Shown: piece by piece, positions 21,786-33,265 of the stretch
Layout: each line of letters begins with the position of its first letter
Position numbering within the stretch: position 1 is the first letter of the stretch
Source of the DNA: Galeruca laticollis
Lineage: Eukaryota; Arthropoda; Insecta; Coleoptera; Chrysomelidae
Direction: 5' to 3'
Assembly (NCBI GenBank): GCA_963921935.1
Contig: OY998176.1
Span: 83,678,960-83,742,959 of the forward strand
DNA: 64,000 bases
Program-made: the position numbers and the translations under genes
The notes under the pieces: model-generated
Told to the model about the DNA's origin: nothing
The model's input: the letters and a program-made list of their open reading frames with translations, nothing else
The model's database searches: none

Positions 21786-21957
21786 CTACGAACACTCTGT
21801 CAATAATGAAATAATATTGCCGCTAACGGCTGGCGTTACAAAATAAACACGTTGCCACGTCTTGTATAAAGTTTTAAATGTTCGTTTTTTTTTTCAATAA
21901 ATAGGTTTTTGAACAACTATCTGTTAATTTCCAACCGCAGTCAGTGGATTACCTAGC

Positions 21958-22340
21958 ACCGGGGTTCTCGAACGGTGGGTCGCGACACCCAGGGGGGTCG
22001 CAGATTGTGTTCAGGGGGTCGCGAGATAGGGAGAAAAAGTAAAAAAAATAGTTATTGCTGTAGTTTTTTATTAGAAAAAGAATACATATACAAGCTTTTA
22101 TTACACATTGAATTTTTTTGTACCCTATTAATGAGAAACATGATCTTTTTTGCAGTTAAGCAATTTTTTAATGTCAGGAGTGAGCATTGTAACACACAAA
22201 AGAATGTAATTTTCCAGTGACCAACGATTTCTTGATTTTCTTTTTAAATTCACCATTACGGAGAATCCTTGCTCAGCTTTTGTTACGGGTTGCTCACGGA
22301 ACGGATTGAGCTTCTAGATGAGATGCTACTATTAAGGGGA
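21958..22340 (-). pseudogene. hAT transposon 3' end with transposase C-terminus
   Basis: The left end carries a hAT-style terminal sequence, GGGGTTCTCGAACGGTGGGTC GCGAC (compare the CAGNGGTTCTC ends of hAT elements). On the minus strand the frame ending at 22128-22130 reads EQPVTKAEQGFSVMVNL, then KSRNRWSLEN and VTMLTPDIKKLLNCKKDHVSH followed by the stop, a hAT dimerisation C-terminus. Upstream reading stops at about 22320. Only the tail of the element remains. Confidence 0.75.
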
Positions 22341-22699
22341 GATCGAAGTGTCAAGGGATGTGGCGCTATAAAGCGTTTCCAAGTTATCATCCCGCGCTAT
22401 GTTACCTTAAACATCTGATCACGGACCACCTATGCATAGAACCTTATATGAAAATAAACATTTTTTACTGATTTAAATATAAATCGAGAACAAAAGTCAA
22501 TTGGGTGTGGTGAATTTGTATACAAGTGTGTATTAGTTGGATAGTGCAATAACTTAAAAGTGTAAAAAAGGCATTTGTTAGGAGTGTTATCGTGTTTTTT
22601 ATCCGATTTGAGGTTATACTAGAGTTTAGTTTATGTTTTAAAATAGATCAGTAGTTTATTTATAAAAATAGTTTAGTGTTTTTAAATGAAACTCAAGGT
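22341..22699. other. Unassigned non-coding stretch
   Basis: No recognised gene or repeat. Confidence 0.4.
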
Positions 22700-22750
22700 C
22701 TCTAGTTAATTCCACAATATAATACAAGTTATTGAAAATTCTAAAAAATT

Positions 22751-22784
22751 GACAATTGTTTCGATAAATCAATATCATCGTCAG
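22751..22784 (-). ncRNA. Canonical hammerhead ribozyme in a PLE terminal region
   Basis: Reading the minus strand: C3 to A9 is CUGACGA (22784-22778), then a spacer U, stem II GAUA/UAUC with loop UUGAUU, G12-A13-A14 in GAAAC, loop AAUU and GUC, with C17 at 22751 as the predicted cleavage site. Stem I begins AUU/AAU next to the core and resumes as UUCU/AGAA after an internal loop, the layout of natural type I hammerheads. All invariant core bases are present. Stem III plus loop, ACAAUUGU, is a perfect palindrome, so a dimer would give a much stronger stem. Processing of PLE RNA is the likely role. Confidence 0.82.
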
Positions 22785-23042
22785 AATGACAGAAGTTACA
22801 TTTCATTTTATGCCTACCTGATGTTTAGTAGTTATATTTGGCTAGACCAAGAAGTAACCTAACTTGTGATTGGCTTAATATATGTTTATAGAAAAAAGAA
22901 GATGTGATATTACAAATATTGAAGCTTAGATATTATTAGCCCTATGGTGATATCCTGGATATCATTTTTCCAATTAAGATCAGTATAACTGTGCAATGAT
23001 ATAGAAAACCAGGAAAACTATATCTGCTGATCTTTACAATTA

Positions 23043-23250
23043 TCACTTAAGAAGACAGTTTATTAGTGGAGAATTCCCTAGATTTAACTGTTCATTGACA
23101 ACTTCATATTGTGGGTTTCTTAAATGTCTTCTAATTTCCAGTTCTTCAAGGAAATCCAGTTCTTGTTTCTTTTCACAAATATGCAGTACTTCTAGTTTAG
23201 TTACAATGCCACGATTTTGAGCTATATTCGGATGCATTAATAGGAATAAC
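23043..23250 (-). pseudogene. PLE GIY-YIG endonuclease C-terminal fragment
   Basis: Minus-strand translation: KLEVLHICEKKQELDFLEEL, then RNPQYEVVNEQL, matching the end of PLE endonuclease proteins (ILHI...LDLLEELEI...). The ORF continues upstream to 23312, but that part (MSRPLLSRTPGKEK) does not look like PLE. Confidence 0.7.
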
Positions 23251-23312
23251 CGAGAAACTGAAAAAAATGTTTTCTCTTTTCCTGGAGTGCGGGACAGAAG
23301 AGGTCGAGACAT

Positions 23313-25233
23313 CCCTGAAGGCGAAAATCCTGGATAAAACCTATAAAAAGATCCGACCCAACTAAAACTAAAATTAAGAATGCTTCAGCATAGAGAAAGT
23401 AATAAGATAGTGTTCGTTCCCGTACAAACAGCTGGCATCGCGTCGATCTGAGCGCACCCCTTGCGGGGTGCAGAACTCATTCTTACAGGCGGGATATTTA
23501 AATTTGGTAGTTTGGATTATGGATAGGAAAATTTTACAGTTTGTCTCAAAATTGTATATTATATAATTATTTCATTACAAAAAATAAAATTATACTTCAT
23601 TTTTTGTAATGAAATAATTATAATAAACAATTTTGAGATAAAAAATTTAGATAAATAAGAAAACAGCAAACATTTAAATTTTTTATTAACCTACACACAA
23701 TATAAAAAAATTATGTATCAAAATTACATATTTCTACTAAAATTACATTACATCATATTTATGAAAATTAATCCAATATCACATCAAATTGCACATTAAG
23801 TTATTTTAAAATTATTGACAACAAAACCAACAAACATTTTAATAAAAAGAAGTTAAAAACTAGACAGTAACAGGTCTGAAACAAAAAATAAATTAATAGT
23901 AGTACGTTTAAGTAACAAAAAAATATTTTTGTTTGTTAGTCCTCTTATATACCATCATTATATTTTTTAATTAATAAGGGAACACGAACTTTTATGAGTT
24001 GAGAAAATACGTATGATTTATGTTCTAGACAGGTGAATCAATCAAAATTTATGTGACCTTTTGCAAAGCGTTAATTTTTTCAGTAATATTTTCTACATGA
24101 ACTAAAAGTAGTAAATATATGATAACAAAGTCATGCAGTATTGAAAGAAATTTAACGACTTCCCTGTACATAAATCAGACAAATTTTATCATCATCTTCT
24201 TTGAAGGAAGTGAAACTATGGTGAACAACTATAATATCTGTCTGAAAATTAGCCTTACATTCTTCGCAATTAAAAGTTGTAAGAAACCAGAAACATATAG
24301 CTTATTGCTTGATTGTCAACATTTGAATAATGTTATGTATCTAGAAACAGGAATTCAATTTTTTCCAATTCATTAGTAGTTTTAGAAGTGAATGGTTTTG
24401 GTTAATTATAAAAAGTGGAAAAATACTTTAAGTTATCTAATAAATTACATCATCTGCTTCACACTTTGTGTTGTAGTTCTCGACTATCAATATCATAATA
24501 AATAAGGTTTTTTTTTACAGAAAATACTGTGAAAACCTTTGATCATTAGATGTATAAGAAAGTTCTAAAATTTGTTACCACTGTTCTCTTTGATTAATGT
24601 CAGATGAAAATTTGAAAAATCAAACCGTCTCTTTATTATTTGTCTATGTGCTTCAGTGTGCTCAGATCATTTTTTAAAAGGTAAATTATTTTGTTTTAAA
24701 AATCTCTGTTCCAACCCAGATTATGTACCCTCACAAAATTTGGGTTGTAAATCTTCTCCCAAAGTTGATGTGGGAACTACAAGAAGGTACTAAAGAGCAA
24801 AAAAGAGACACTTGGATTTATCTGTTGAGGTAATATAAACTTAAATAAAGTTATTACCTTATAAGGAATGTGGATTACAATATAATAATTATTTTAAAAC
24901 ATATGATTCTACATATATATCACATTACATTTTATTATTGTTATAATTCTATTAATGTTACAAAAATGTAGTCCTAATCAACTATGAGCGCAAGTGAAAA
25001 TCTATGTGAGTAAATAGATTGCATCTATTTTGCCTACGAAAGTTCCTAAAAGTAATTGTTAATTGACTTGGTTGGTTCAGGTATTCATGTAAATAAAATT
25101 TTTGAAGTGGTTTTTATACTACTTTATTATTTATTGGTGTATGTATTCTGGTTTGTGCATTTGAATATTTTTCAAATTGGTGCTGGGAATCCTTTGTAAA
25201 TTATTTTGATATAATTTTGTTTGAATCACCTAC
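23313..25233. other. Long AT-rich interval without recognised genes
   Basis: A small GC hairpin (GCACCCCTTGCGGGGTGC, about 23455-23472) stands out; otherwise the sequence is AT-rich. An 85-codon plus ORF at 24119-24376 has no motif that I recognise. Confidence 0.45.
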
Positions 25234-25619
25234 ATGATCTTTAGGAAGAAGCGAATCGAATCACCGCCACAGAAGAAGTGCCTCAAAACATTACAGAAGA
25301 GGTTTGATTGGAATGTGCTGAAATACCTAGAAGGATTTGTGCTTATACACAAACTGAATTACAAGCTGAAAACACTATTTTGCTTCAGTAATTACGGTTA
25401 TTTAGAGAAAATTCCACTGTTATGCAGAACTCATTCATAAATGATAATAAAACCCGATTTTTTACAGGAATACCTACTTACAAAGCATTAAATAGCATAT
25501 TTACAGTTCATTAAAATAACGCCACAAACTTCAGGATAAATTTACTCTTGTATCCTACGTATGTAATGCAATTTCAAGAGTGTTTTTTTCTACACTTACA
25601 ATTATGTATTTTAGGCTTA

Positions 25620-26270
25620 GTACATTAATTTTAAGGCCTTCAAGAGAAGAATTTATAAAAGCTATGTCAAACTGTTTTAAAGAAGCGCTTGGAAATAAAG
25701 TGACCATCATTATAGATTGCTTTCAAATCAGAATTGAAACGCCAAAAAGGTAAGAATCCCAAAGCAAAACTTGGTCTAATTACAAACACCACAATACAGT
25801 TCTGATTGGGATAACACTTGCTGGATCAAATTCATTTGTCTCACAAAGCATATGGTGGGAGGATAAGTGATAAAGCACTTACAGAAAATTATGGTGTTCT
25901 AGAACAATTAAATACAGATGATGTAGTGTTAGCAGATCGAGGATTTTTAATTGAAGAGCTGGGGGGACTGCATATGGCTAAGGTCATTACTCCAATATTT
26001 TTAAAAGGAAAAAAGACAGCTATACCCTCAGGACACAGTATCAGCAAGATATTTAGCAAGTCAAAGGTAAATGAATTCAAAATATTTTTGGTATATATGT
26101 AGAACGGATGATTGGAGTTCTTCGTCAGAAATACACAATTCTGTATGATATAATACCAAAATTTTTCAGCCCAATAAAAAGTGATGATTTTGCAGTTTTA
26201 GATCAAGTATTAACAGTTTGTACTACTTTATTCAATCTTTGTCCCTCAGTAATTGAAAATTAATGATAAT
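25620..26270 (+). pseudogene. ISL2EU (PIF/Harbinger-related) transposase
   Basis: Fragments in several frames read in order: LRPSREEFIKAMSNCFKEAL, VTIIIDCFQIRIETPK (first Asp), SNYKHHNTVLIGITLAGSN, GGRISDKALTENYGVLEQL, VVLADRGFLIEEL (second Asp), then VERMIGVLRQKYTILYDIIP (the final Glu in the VER box). This order is that of the DDE_4 transposases of ISL2EU/IS4EU elements. At least three frame breaks make it a pseudogene. The convergent YqaJ gene just downstream supports the family. Confidence 0.85.
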
Positions 26271-26376
26271 ACTGCAGCTAATAATTTACATTTACTACCA
26301 CCACAATAAACGCATAATTTGTAATGATTTTGTTTGTTATTTTGGACAAATTAAACCACAATCAGTTTTTATATTT

Positions 26377-27240
26377 TCATTTACATACAATACATAGCCA
26401 TTTTCCTTTAGGAATTTTTTTAAGATTTAAACATTTGGCATAATACCATTTTATTATACAATGTTTATTAGAACACAACGCCATTTGTTCCTCATCATAT
26501 GGCTGTCGGCAATGGCACCAAATCTGTGAGAAATAATCATAGGTAGATGTATGTATACTTTCAAAAAAGAAAACACAAACCTCATATTGATCAATTTTCA
26601 CATTCTCAATTGTTATTATTTCCTTCTCTACTCTAGTTGTTGATGGTTCATTAATATCTGTTTTCTTTGGAGAAGTGAAATATTTTGCGAAGACTTCAGC
26701 CTGATGATGAGATTTGAGGATAACATCACTTTTTTCTTGGCAAAAAGTAATGTCAAATTTCTCTAGTTGTAAATATATATCTTCTTTGCGCCAAAGAATA
26801 AAGAATTTACTCAATGCCATTTGAATTTGGTAAAAATATTGGTGTTTGCTGTCTAATATAGATACACCATGCGCGCTGAAACAGGTTTTTCGTTTTTATC
26901 AATTTACTAATTGGAGTGTCTCTATGGGAATTTTACTTCCACACAGCCGATAACACAAACCTCGCAGTATAGAATACCATCAGGTGTAGGAGCAAAATAT
27001 GGATATTTTTTATTAAGAAATAATACACAAATGGTAACTGCACAATCAGGATGTATGAATTTGTGATAATTTTCAAAATCCTTTATTGCCATTTTCTCAT
27101 GTTCACATCCACAAATTCCTAAAAGGTGTGGATAGCAAATTTTCTTCAATAATAATGAAATAGAAGGTGTATATATTTTTATATGGCAGATACTTTTGAA
27201 ATTAGAAGCTGTAATACGGCCAGCTCTTAACTAAAACCAT
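26377..27240 (-). pseudogene. ISL2EU second protein: YqaJ-like nuclease with C-terminal PHD finger
   Basis: Minus-strand pieces in order: GRITASNFKSICH, LLKKICYPHL, GCEHEKMAIKDFENYHKFIH, LNKKYPYFAPTPDGILYCE, GCVEVKFP, the core of YqaJ viral-recombinase-type exonucleases. After frame breaks around 26850-26930 it continues HQYFYQIQMALSKFFILWRK, then a linker, then a PHD finger CHCRQPYDEEQMALC...H...C...CIVCK. ISL2EU elements are known to encode a YqaJ nuclease beside the transposase. The PHD finger at the end suggests chromatin reading, by inference. Confidence 0.85.
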
Positions 27241-27268
27241 TCCTTATTTCGGGATTGTTTTCGAGTAT

Positions 27269-27550
27269 CTATTTCAATTTTACTTTTCCGCCCAACCTAC
27301 CTAATATGCGAGAAAAGTAGGGTTCTTGTAGGGATAAGTTAAAAATTAAAAATATTAAGGTATGAGAGGATATCAGCTGAATAAGCAAGTTTACCATCCA
27401 CTTTTCATTACTGAAAAAAGTGGAATGTTCGGGTTTATTATCAACCAAAAATATCAACATTTCTGACTTTAATTCAAACAGGCCATCTAACATATTACTA
27501 CGGGATATCCACCGTACTTCAGTGTGAATTATTCTATAACTGTATTCCAA
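27269..27550 (-). pseudogene. hAT transposase fragment (ZBED5-like)
   Basis: IIHTEVRWISRSNMLDGLFE is the hallmark of the ZBED5/SCAND3 hAT central region, followed by KWMVNL and NLSLQE. One internal frame change around 27370 is suspected because the expected LAYLADIFSHLN-type segment is garbled. Direction is minus. Confidence 0.8.
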
Positions 27551-28519
27551 AATACGATAATGAAATAAAATATAATGTGTATAAACATATACGACTGTTA
27601 ATGAATAATAAAATTTATTGACGGTTTTATCGAAAATAGTGTGGTATCAGTAGATTTATTACATTCATCTAATACCCCACGTTATCTTGTTTATTTTGTC
27701 TATATCATTATGACTCTTACAAATGTTGCTATAGTTAATAGTAATAATATGTTACTTTTTTCATATTTTTACTAATGCTCAAAGTTGATTGTTGAAAGAT
27801 TACAATGATACATTCTTCTACAACACTGTATATTTTGGTTTCCTTCTGTTCTATTTGTTAGTTACTTTCACTTAGTTGTATGTTGTATGAATAAATTTGA
27901 CGGAACTATCTGTGATCCATAATAAAATCATGATTATTGTAATAAACAAAAACAACAACAATAATTTTCATACTACAAATAACACCATAAAAACAAAATA
28001 TTTAGCACAACCTGAATTACCTTCTTTGAATTACAGAGTACAAGGTCAATAATCGACCAGTAATAATTTAATAACCAATTAACCTACCAAGATGGACAAT
28101 TCTAGAAACATTGTATAACTTAAAAGAATATTATAAACAGACGCTAGCACTGAAATGATTCGTCATTCACAATGGAATGCTAACGGAGTTTGTAAAACGC
28201 ATTATAGAAATGAAATTAACAGAATAACAAGTCAACCATACAGTACATCTTTCAAAAACAGCCAGACAAAGGGAAGCAGTAATAATCAAAGACAGTATTA
28301 ACTAATACGAAAGACCAACATGTGAAACCAAAGGCAAGCATATTATGTATCAAACCGCATGGCCAAAAAAGCCCTGTAACACTTTGATACTAACCTTTCA
28401 AAATTAATAAAAAAATTAGATTATGCTGAATGCGAACGTTAGGGCCTAAATTAATGAGGCTATGATGCTAGCCATATTAATTGGCGGTCAATAATTATTA
28501 CTTCACTAGGTAATTAAAT
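27551..28519. other. AT-rich non-coding stretch
   Basis: No gene or repeat structure recognised. Confidence 0.45.
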
Positions 28520-29090
28520 TGCAAATCGAGCAAGGCAGAGAATACAGCATCAAAAAGGTCGAGGAAGTTGATTATCTGGGTGTGACGATTCAGGGCGACG
28601 AGGTGAAGGCAGTAGAGAAAAGTTTGGCGAGAGGAATTGGAGTTATGCAGAAAATCGAAGGACATATCAAAAGCTGTTAAGTTTATTTTGTACAGAATGG
28701 TAAATCCAGCCTACTTATGGATGCGAATGTTGGATATTTAATAGAAATAGTAAGAAGATAAAATCAACATATAGGAAAGAATATTGCTTAGGAATATTTG
28801 GAGGGGTGTAGGCAGAAAACGGAAGCTAGAGAAGACGGCAATTGTATGAAAACCGTAAATTGGTCGTTTGGTTAATACAGCTAGACTTCGGTGTTTGGGC
28901 CATGTGATAAGAATTCCAGACGCAAAAAGGTGCTAGAGAAAGGAAGAGGATACAGGAGGCGATGTAGACCCAGAAGAAAGTGGATACAAGACTGCGAGGA
29001 GTATTTGCGAAGTATCTAGAACACGAATTAATGAGCAACCGATACTGAAAGAAAAAGTGGAGGAAGCTGATGAAGAATGAAATCCCAGAT
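28520..29090 (+). pseudogene. RTE-like LINE reverse transcriptase C-terminal remnant
   Basis: Discontinuous readings: VDYLGVTIQGD (RT thumb), YGCECWIFNRNSKK, RLRCLGHVIRIPDAKR, then RRKWIQDCEEYLRS. These are the order and motifs of the C-terminus of RTE-type LINE proteins (YLG-x-x, GCE-x-W, LRW-x-GHV-x-R, GRPR-x-RW-x-D). Many stops and shifts. Confidence 0.7.
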
Positions 29091-29599
29091 CTGCGTGAAC
29101 TATCTCAAAATGTAACAACGCAAACAATCAATTAGAAAGAGCTCCAAGAAACTCTTCATGGCAGCTAAAAATGGAAATAAAAAAGCTGTTTCTAGATATC
29201 TTTCTATAGTCCGAATTAACATAAACATAATACAATATGAAACAGCAGGGCAAACAAATATTAACGAAATACAAAAAGTAAACATTGCATCAATCAACAA
29301 CATTTACATTTATTTACTCCGAAAAAGAACAAAGTTTACTTACACTAGAAAATCGTAACAAACTCTGATGCGAATTCCATGACTTTTGTTTTGTAGCAAC
29401 CACTCAACCGATCATCAAGTTCTTGGGTTAACGAATAACATAGAAAAAGGCGTACAGAAAAACACTGTTCCACGAAATTTAATGATTCTCGTATTGTCTT
29501 ACTCTTTGTTAATATTTGGTATGAAGATTTCGTAATGAAAATAAAGAAATACACGTCAATACCATATTTGTAGATTTGTTTGAATGGAGATGGTGCCGG

Positions 29600-30065
29600 A
29601 ACGTCCTCCACTACTTACACTTGCCCGTTTGGGCTTTTCCTTTCCTAGCATTGCAAACCTAGCCCTGCATAGCGTTCTCTCATTGGCATCAGAAATATAA
29701 GGCAGTTTCTTCCACCTTCTTTCAGAACCAACACCGGCTATCATCTGCCAAGCTTATTCTTCCCAGGTGCTTGTTGAGTCTACAATGCCCCGTTAGTAGA
29801 CCTACAGTTATCCTTACAACCTTTCGGCGGTGGCTTAGTAGGTCTGATGTGAACTTGGGCGAGCAGTGTTTAATGAACTGTTTTGCCTGTCGCTGTTCTT
29901 GTGTTTGCAGCCCCCGGCTCTGAAACTTTCTGTCTATTCAGTTCTTGATGGCTGTTTTAAAGAGGCCTACTGAGATTCCGCAGAATGGTTCTGGGTCTAT
30001 CATTTCTATGACCGAGCCAGCTTTGGCTAATCTATCTGGCCCCTCGTTTCATAGGTGGCCTTAAG
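29600..30065 (-). pseudogene. LINE RNase H and C-terminal fragment
   Basis: On the minus strand GHLRNEGPDRLAKAGS matches the end of a LINE RNase H domain (the GH-x-G-x-GNE-x-AD-x-LA block). It is followed by AKQFIKHCSPKFTSDLLS and VVRITVGLLTGHCRLNKHLG, typical of Jockey/I/R1-like C-termini. Stops are present. Confidence 0.72.
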
Positions 30066-30640
30066 CGCCAATACTGCAGCTCCCATATTCATACCACATA
30101 CAAAATAAAAATCTCGTTGGCTTAAAAATTTGATTATTTATACATTATATGAGGCGGCTTGTATTAGAGACATGAATTTAAAAAATCCCACTTAATTACG
30201 ATAGCATTCCAATATCTATATAATTTTGTTCTTTCCCATATACATTTTTATCGCTATCTTTAGTCTGTCATTCTCTATCACAAATTATTAATCAAACATT
30301 CAAATTCCAGCCTGAAACCGTTAATTGCCTTAGAAAATATATTAAAGTTCTAATTACGTTCATCCCAACCACATAATTATAAATACAACCCATTGCCCTT
30401 AATATCGATTGAAGGTAACGAAAAATTAAATGTTTGACAAGACAACATTGGAAGTAGGTATGTGATTGAAAGTGATAGTAAAACGTTTAATCCAAATGAA
30501 AGTACAAGTCGTTTGCAAAGAAGCAACAACAGCACGCGTACCTTCTTCACAGCCAGTGACCGCAAAGAAAGTAACTCTTTAAAAATTCTCATTTACAGTG
30601 TCAGGACTGGATTAGGACAATCATTACTTTGACAATGTAA
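30066..30640. other. No recognised feature
   Basis: AT-rich sequence without a recognisable gene. Confidence 0.4.
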
Positions 30641-30652
30641 TATTTATATAAT

Positions 30653-31110
30653 TTAATCTAGCACATCTTCATTAAACTTACGAACTGTCCAATGGTAAAA
30701 AGAAATAAAAACGTATACACAATCTAAATTAATTATGAAAGTATTTTTTATAAGTATATTACCATTATTACATAAAAGTAATATAAAATATTGAATACAA
30801 AACATAAAATATGAATGGATCAGTATAAAAAATATGATTTCAAAGTAAATAGTCATTTTTCGAACACATTTGGCCATGGATTTAAAATATGCGTTTTGTA
30901 GCAATTTGTTGAACTTGTTATAATTGGGGATCTTTTTAAACATTTGTGGAAGACTATTGAACAGTTTGGTTGCTAAATATAACAAAGTATGTTTTTTATA
31001 TTTATAAACACCCCTAGAGAGGAATGTTTTGTGATATTACAATCTGTTCTGGAAGGGATCAATGAGCAATATTATTCTAATATAAATTACTAAGATTGGA
31101 AAACTTAAAA
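30653..31110 (-). pseudogene. LINE ORF2 extreme C-terminus
   Basis: LLYLATKLFNSLPQMFKKI and NKFNKLLQNAYF resemble the last residues of CR1/Jockey-class ORF2 (..LY..LP.EI......F...L). Only the tail is present; the downstream residues are hydrophobic read-through. Confidence 0.5.
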
Positions 31111-31199
31111 CTAGTGTCTTACTCACTAGTGGACCTTAGACTCTAATGTTTTAATAACACTAAAATCAGCGTGTTACACTTATCCGCACTATGCTCTGC

Positions 31200-31610
31200 T
31201 TACTCACTAAATAATTATTGCACTAACTCGACGGGTTTAAGCTTCTTAAGACTTCTGGTCATGTTTGTGTTGTCTAGGAGCTGGATTACCTCGACGTTCA
31301 CATGTCGACTCAGCCGATGTTCATGGCTACTGGCAAATTTGGTTAACAGTCTCCATCTGAAGATCCCGATGGATATCACTTTTTCAACAGTTGATGATCG
31401 ATGATGTTCCTTAGTATCTTATTCTGGAATCGTTGAATAATTTCGATGTTACTTTTATTGGCTCAACCAATATGCCATAACTCCAAATGGGTCTCAATAT
31501 TTGCGTGTATAAAAGCAGTTTGTTGTACGTGGATAACTTGGAACTTCGTCCTAGTAGCCAATACATCTTTTTATATTTAATATCAAGCTATTCACGTTTC
31601 TTTTTTATAT
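31200..31610 (-). pseudogene. Jockey-like LINE ORF2 C-terminal fragment
   Basis: Minus-strand reading KYKKMYWLLGRSSKLSTYNK, LLLYTQILRPIWSYGI, then NSDIHRDLQMETVN and a tail of the RL..H.N....LLD.T....LKK.KP..L form. This is the standard Jockey RT C-terminus. Stops and indels interrupt it. Confidence 0.8.
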
Positions 31611-31859
31611 GGATTTTCCAGCGAAGTCTCACGTTGAGGGAAAGTATGTTGTGTTAGAGACTTTAATATTGAAGGTATTATAAAAAGATGTTGATCTGTG
31701 TGATAAAAAGCTTTTGTGAAGTATGTAAATAAGTGATAAAAAACGCTGTTTTGAAACTTCGAGTCCAAATAAATAAGTTTTGAATGCACTGCCACAACTA
31801 TCGAAGATGGCTTTCAATCAAATCATACAATGTTTTTGCTATATGTACAAATAATAAGT

Positions 31860-32055
31860 CATTCTAGATAATTCCACAATATATTTAGAAAATGTTAAAA
31901 ATTCTAAGAAATTTGACAATTGCTTCCATATTAAATATCATCGTCAGAATGACAGAAGTTACATTTCATCTAATGCCTACCTAATGTAATTATTTTTGGC
32001 TAGACCAAGAAGTGACCTAACTTGTGATTGACTTAATATATGTTAATAGAAAAAA
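31860..32055 (-). repeat. Inverted PLE terminal repeat with degenerate hammerhead
   Basis: Same repeat as 22700-22900 and in the same plus-strand orientation, so its hammerhead strand is minus. It directly precedes a plus-strand PLE body, so it lies in opposite orientation to that body. Inverted terminal fragments at truncated 5' ends are a known PLE habit. Confidence 0.75.
31915..31947 (-). ncRNA. Hammerhead ribozyme copy, probably impaired
   Basis: The core CUGACGA is intact and stem II is AUAUU/AAUAU, but GAAAC has become GAAGC, changing A15.1 and weakening the first stem III pair to G-U. AAUUGUC is retained, with C17 at 31915. Confidence 0.65.
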
Positions 32056-32058
32056 AAC

Positions 32059-33265
32059 TCAATCAAAAATTCTATAGAACTAATCAAAAAATTAAAAGCA
32101 GTCAACTTGCAAGATAACTCTAAACTCATTTCATTTGATGTTATCAATATGTTCACTAAAATTCCTCCTAAAGAATGTATAATACTAGAATATAAAAATA
32201 TTAATCTAGGAATAATATCAGATATACTTAATTTATTTGATGTATGTATTAATCAGAATTATTTCACTTCTGACAATAAGTTATATATTCAAAATGAAGG
32301 TTTACCAATGGGAAGCCCTATATCACCAATTTTGGCAACCATTTTTATGGACCGTTTAGGAAGAAAAATTTTTGGAAGCAATATTTCAAAAAATGTTTGA
32401 TTTTGGTGTAGATATGTAGATGACATATTAGCTTGTTTTATAGGTAATAAACGACAGTTAGATATATTTTTCAAACATACTAATAATTTACATCCAAAAA
32501 TTAAACTTTCATTAGAAGTTGAAGAAAAATTCAAAAAGTTAATAATGTACTTGATTATTCAATTTACAGAAAACCAACCCACACTGATGTGACTATTCCA
32601 TATAGTTCCAATCATCCCATGTCACATAAATTAGCAGCATATAATTCATTGAAACATAGAGCATTTTCAGTTCCTATGAACAAATGTAATTTTGATAGAG
32701 AAATTAATACAATTAAACAAATAGCAACATCTAACGGTTATCCATTACATATGATAAATAAACTAAATAATAAAAAAGAGGTCAAGTTGCATTACAACTA
32801 ATATTTCCTAAACAAGCTAAAGAAATAAAAAGTTATAAAACCATAACATATGCAGGAAATATTTCTAATAATATTTCAAAGATAATATCTTTAGCAACAA
32901 ACACAACAATTTCTTTTAAAACAGGAAGTAACGTGAGTACAAATGTTTTAAATGTAAAAACAAAAATATCATCAATAAAGAAGTCTGGTATATATAAACT
33001 TAAATGTCCAGAATGTAATGCTGTCTATTTGGGTCAAACCCTTAGAACTTTTGAAACTCGATTCGGTGAACACTTATGGGCATACAGATTAAAACTAACA
33101 TATAAATCCCTCTACGCAAAACATCTACTTGACACCAATTATTCATCGACACCTATCACCGAACTAGAAGTACTACATAGGGGAAGTGTGCCTTTGATGG
33201 ACTCCTTAAGGAAATTCCATTATATTTTTTTTGCTTCTCTAGTTATTAATCTTCTTTTTATGTAA
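32059..33265 (+). pseudogene. PLE reverse transcriptase + GIY-YIG endonuclease
   Basis: KLISFDVINMFTKIPPKECI (first RT Asp), NEGLPMGSPISPILATIFM, stop, then WCRYVDDILACFIGNK (YVDD at 32413-32424), LHPKIKLSLEVEE, a frameshift, VTIPYSSNHPMSHKLAAYNS, a frameshift, then SGIYKLKCPECNAVYLGQT and FETRFGEHL, the GIY-YIG nuclease with an inserted Cys pair. The subfamily differs from the 8411-12951 copies and is closer to that at 62800-63261. Stops and shifts make it inactive. Confidence 0.85.

Larger units (their letters stand above)
22700..23250 (-). mobile_element. Penelope-like element tail (family with canonical hammerhead)
   Basis: On the minus strand the end of a GIY-YIG domain is followed by a terminal region also found at 31860-32055 and, inverted and decayed, at 36985-37150. 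The shared sequence includes TGGCTAGACCAAGAAGT and CTAACTTGTGATTG. Confidence 0.8.

Noticed and set aside
24119..24376. 85-codon plus ORF
   Set aside because: No motif and low-complexity composition; AT-rich DNA gives such ORFs by chance.
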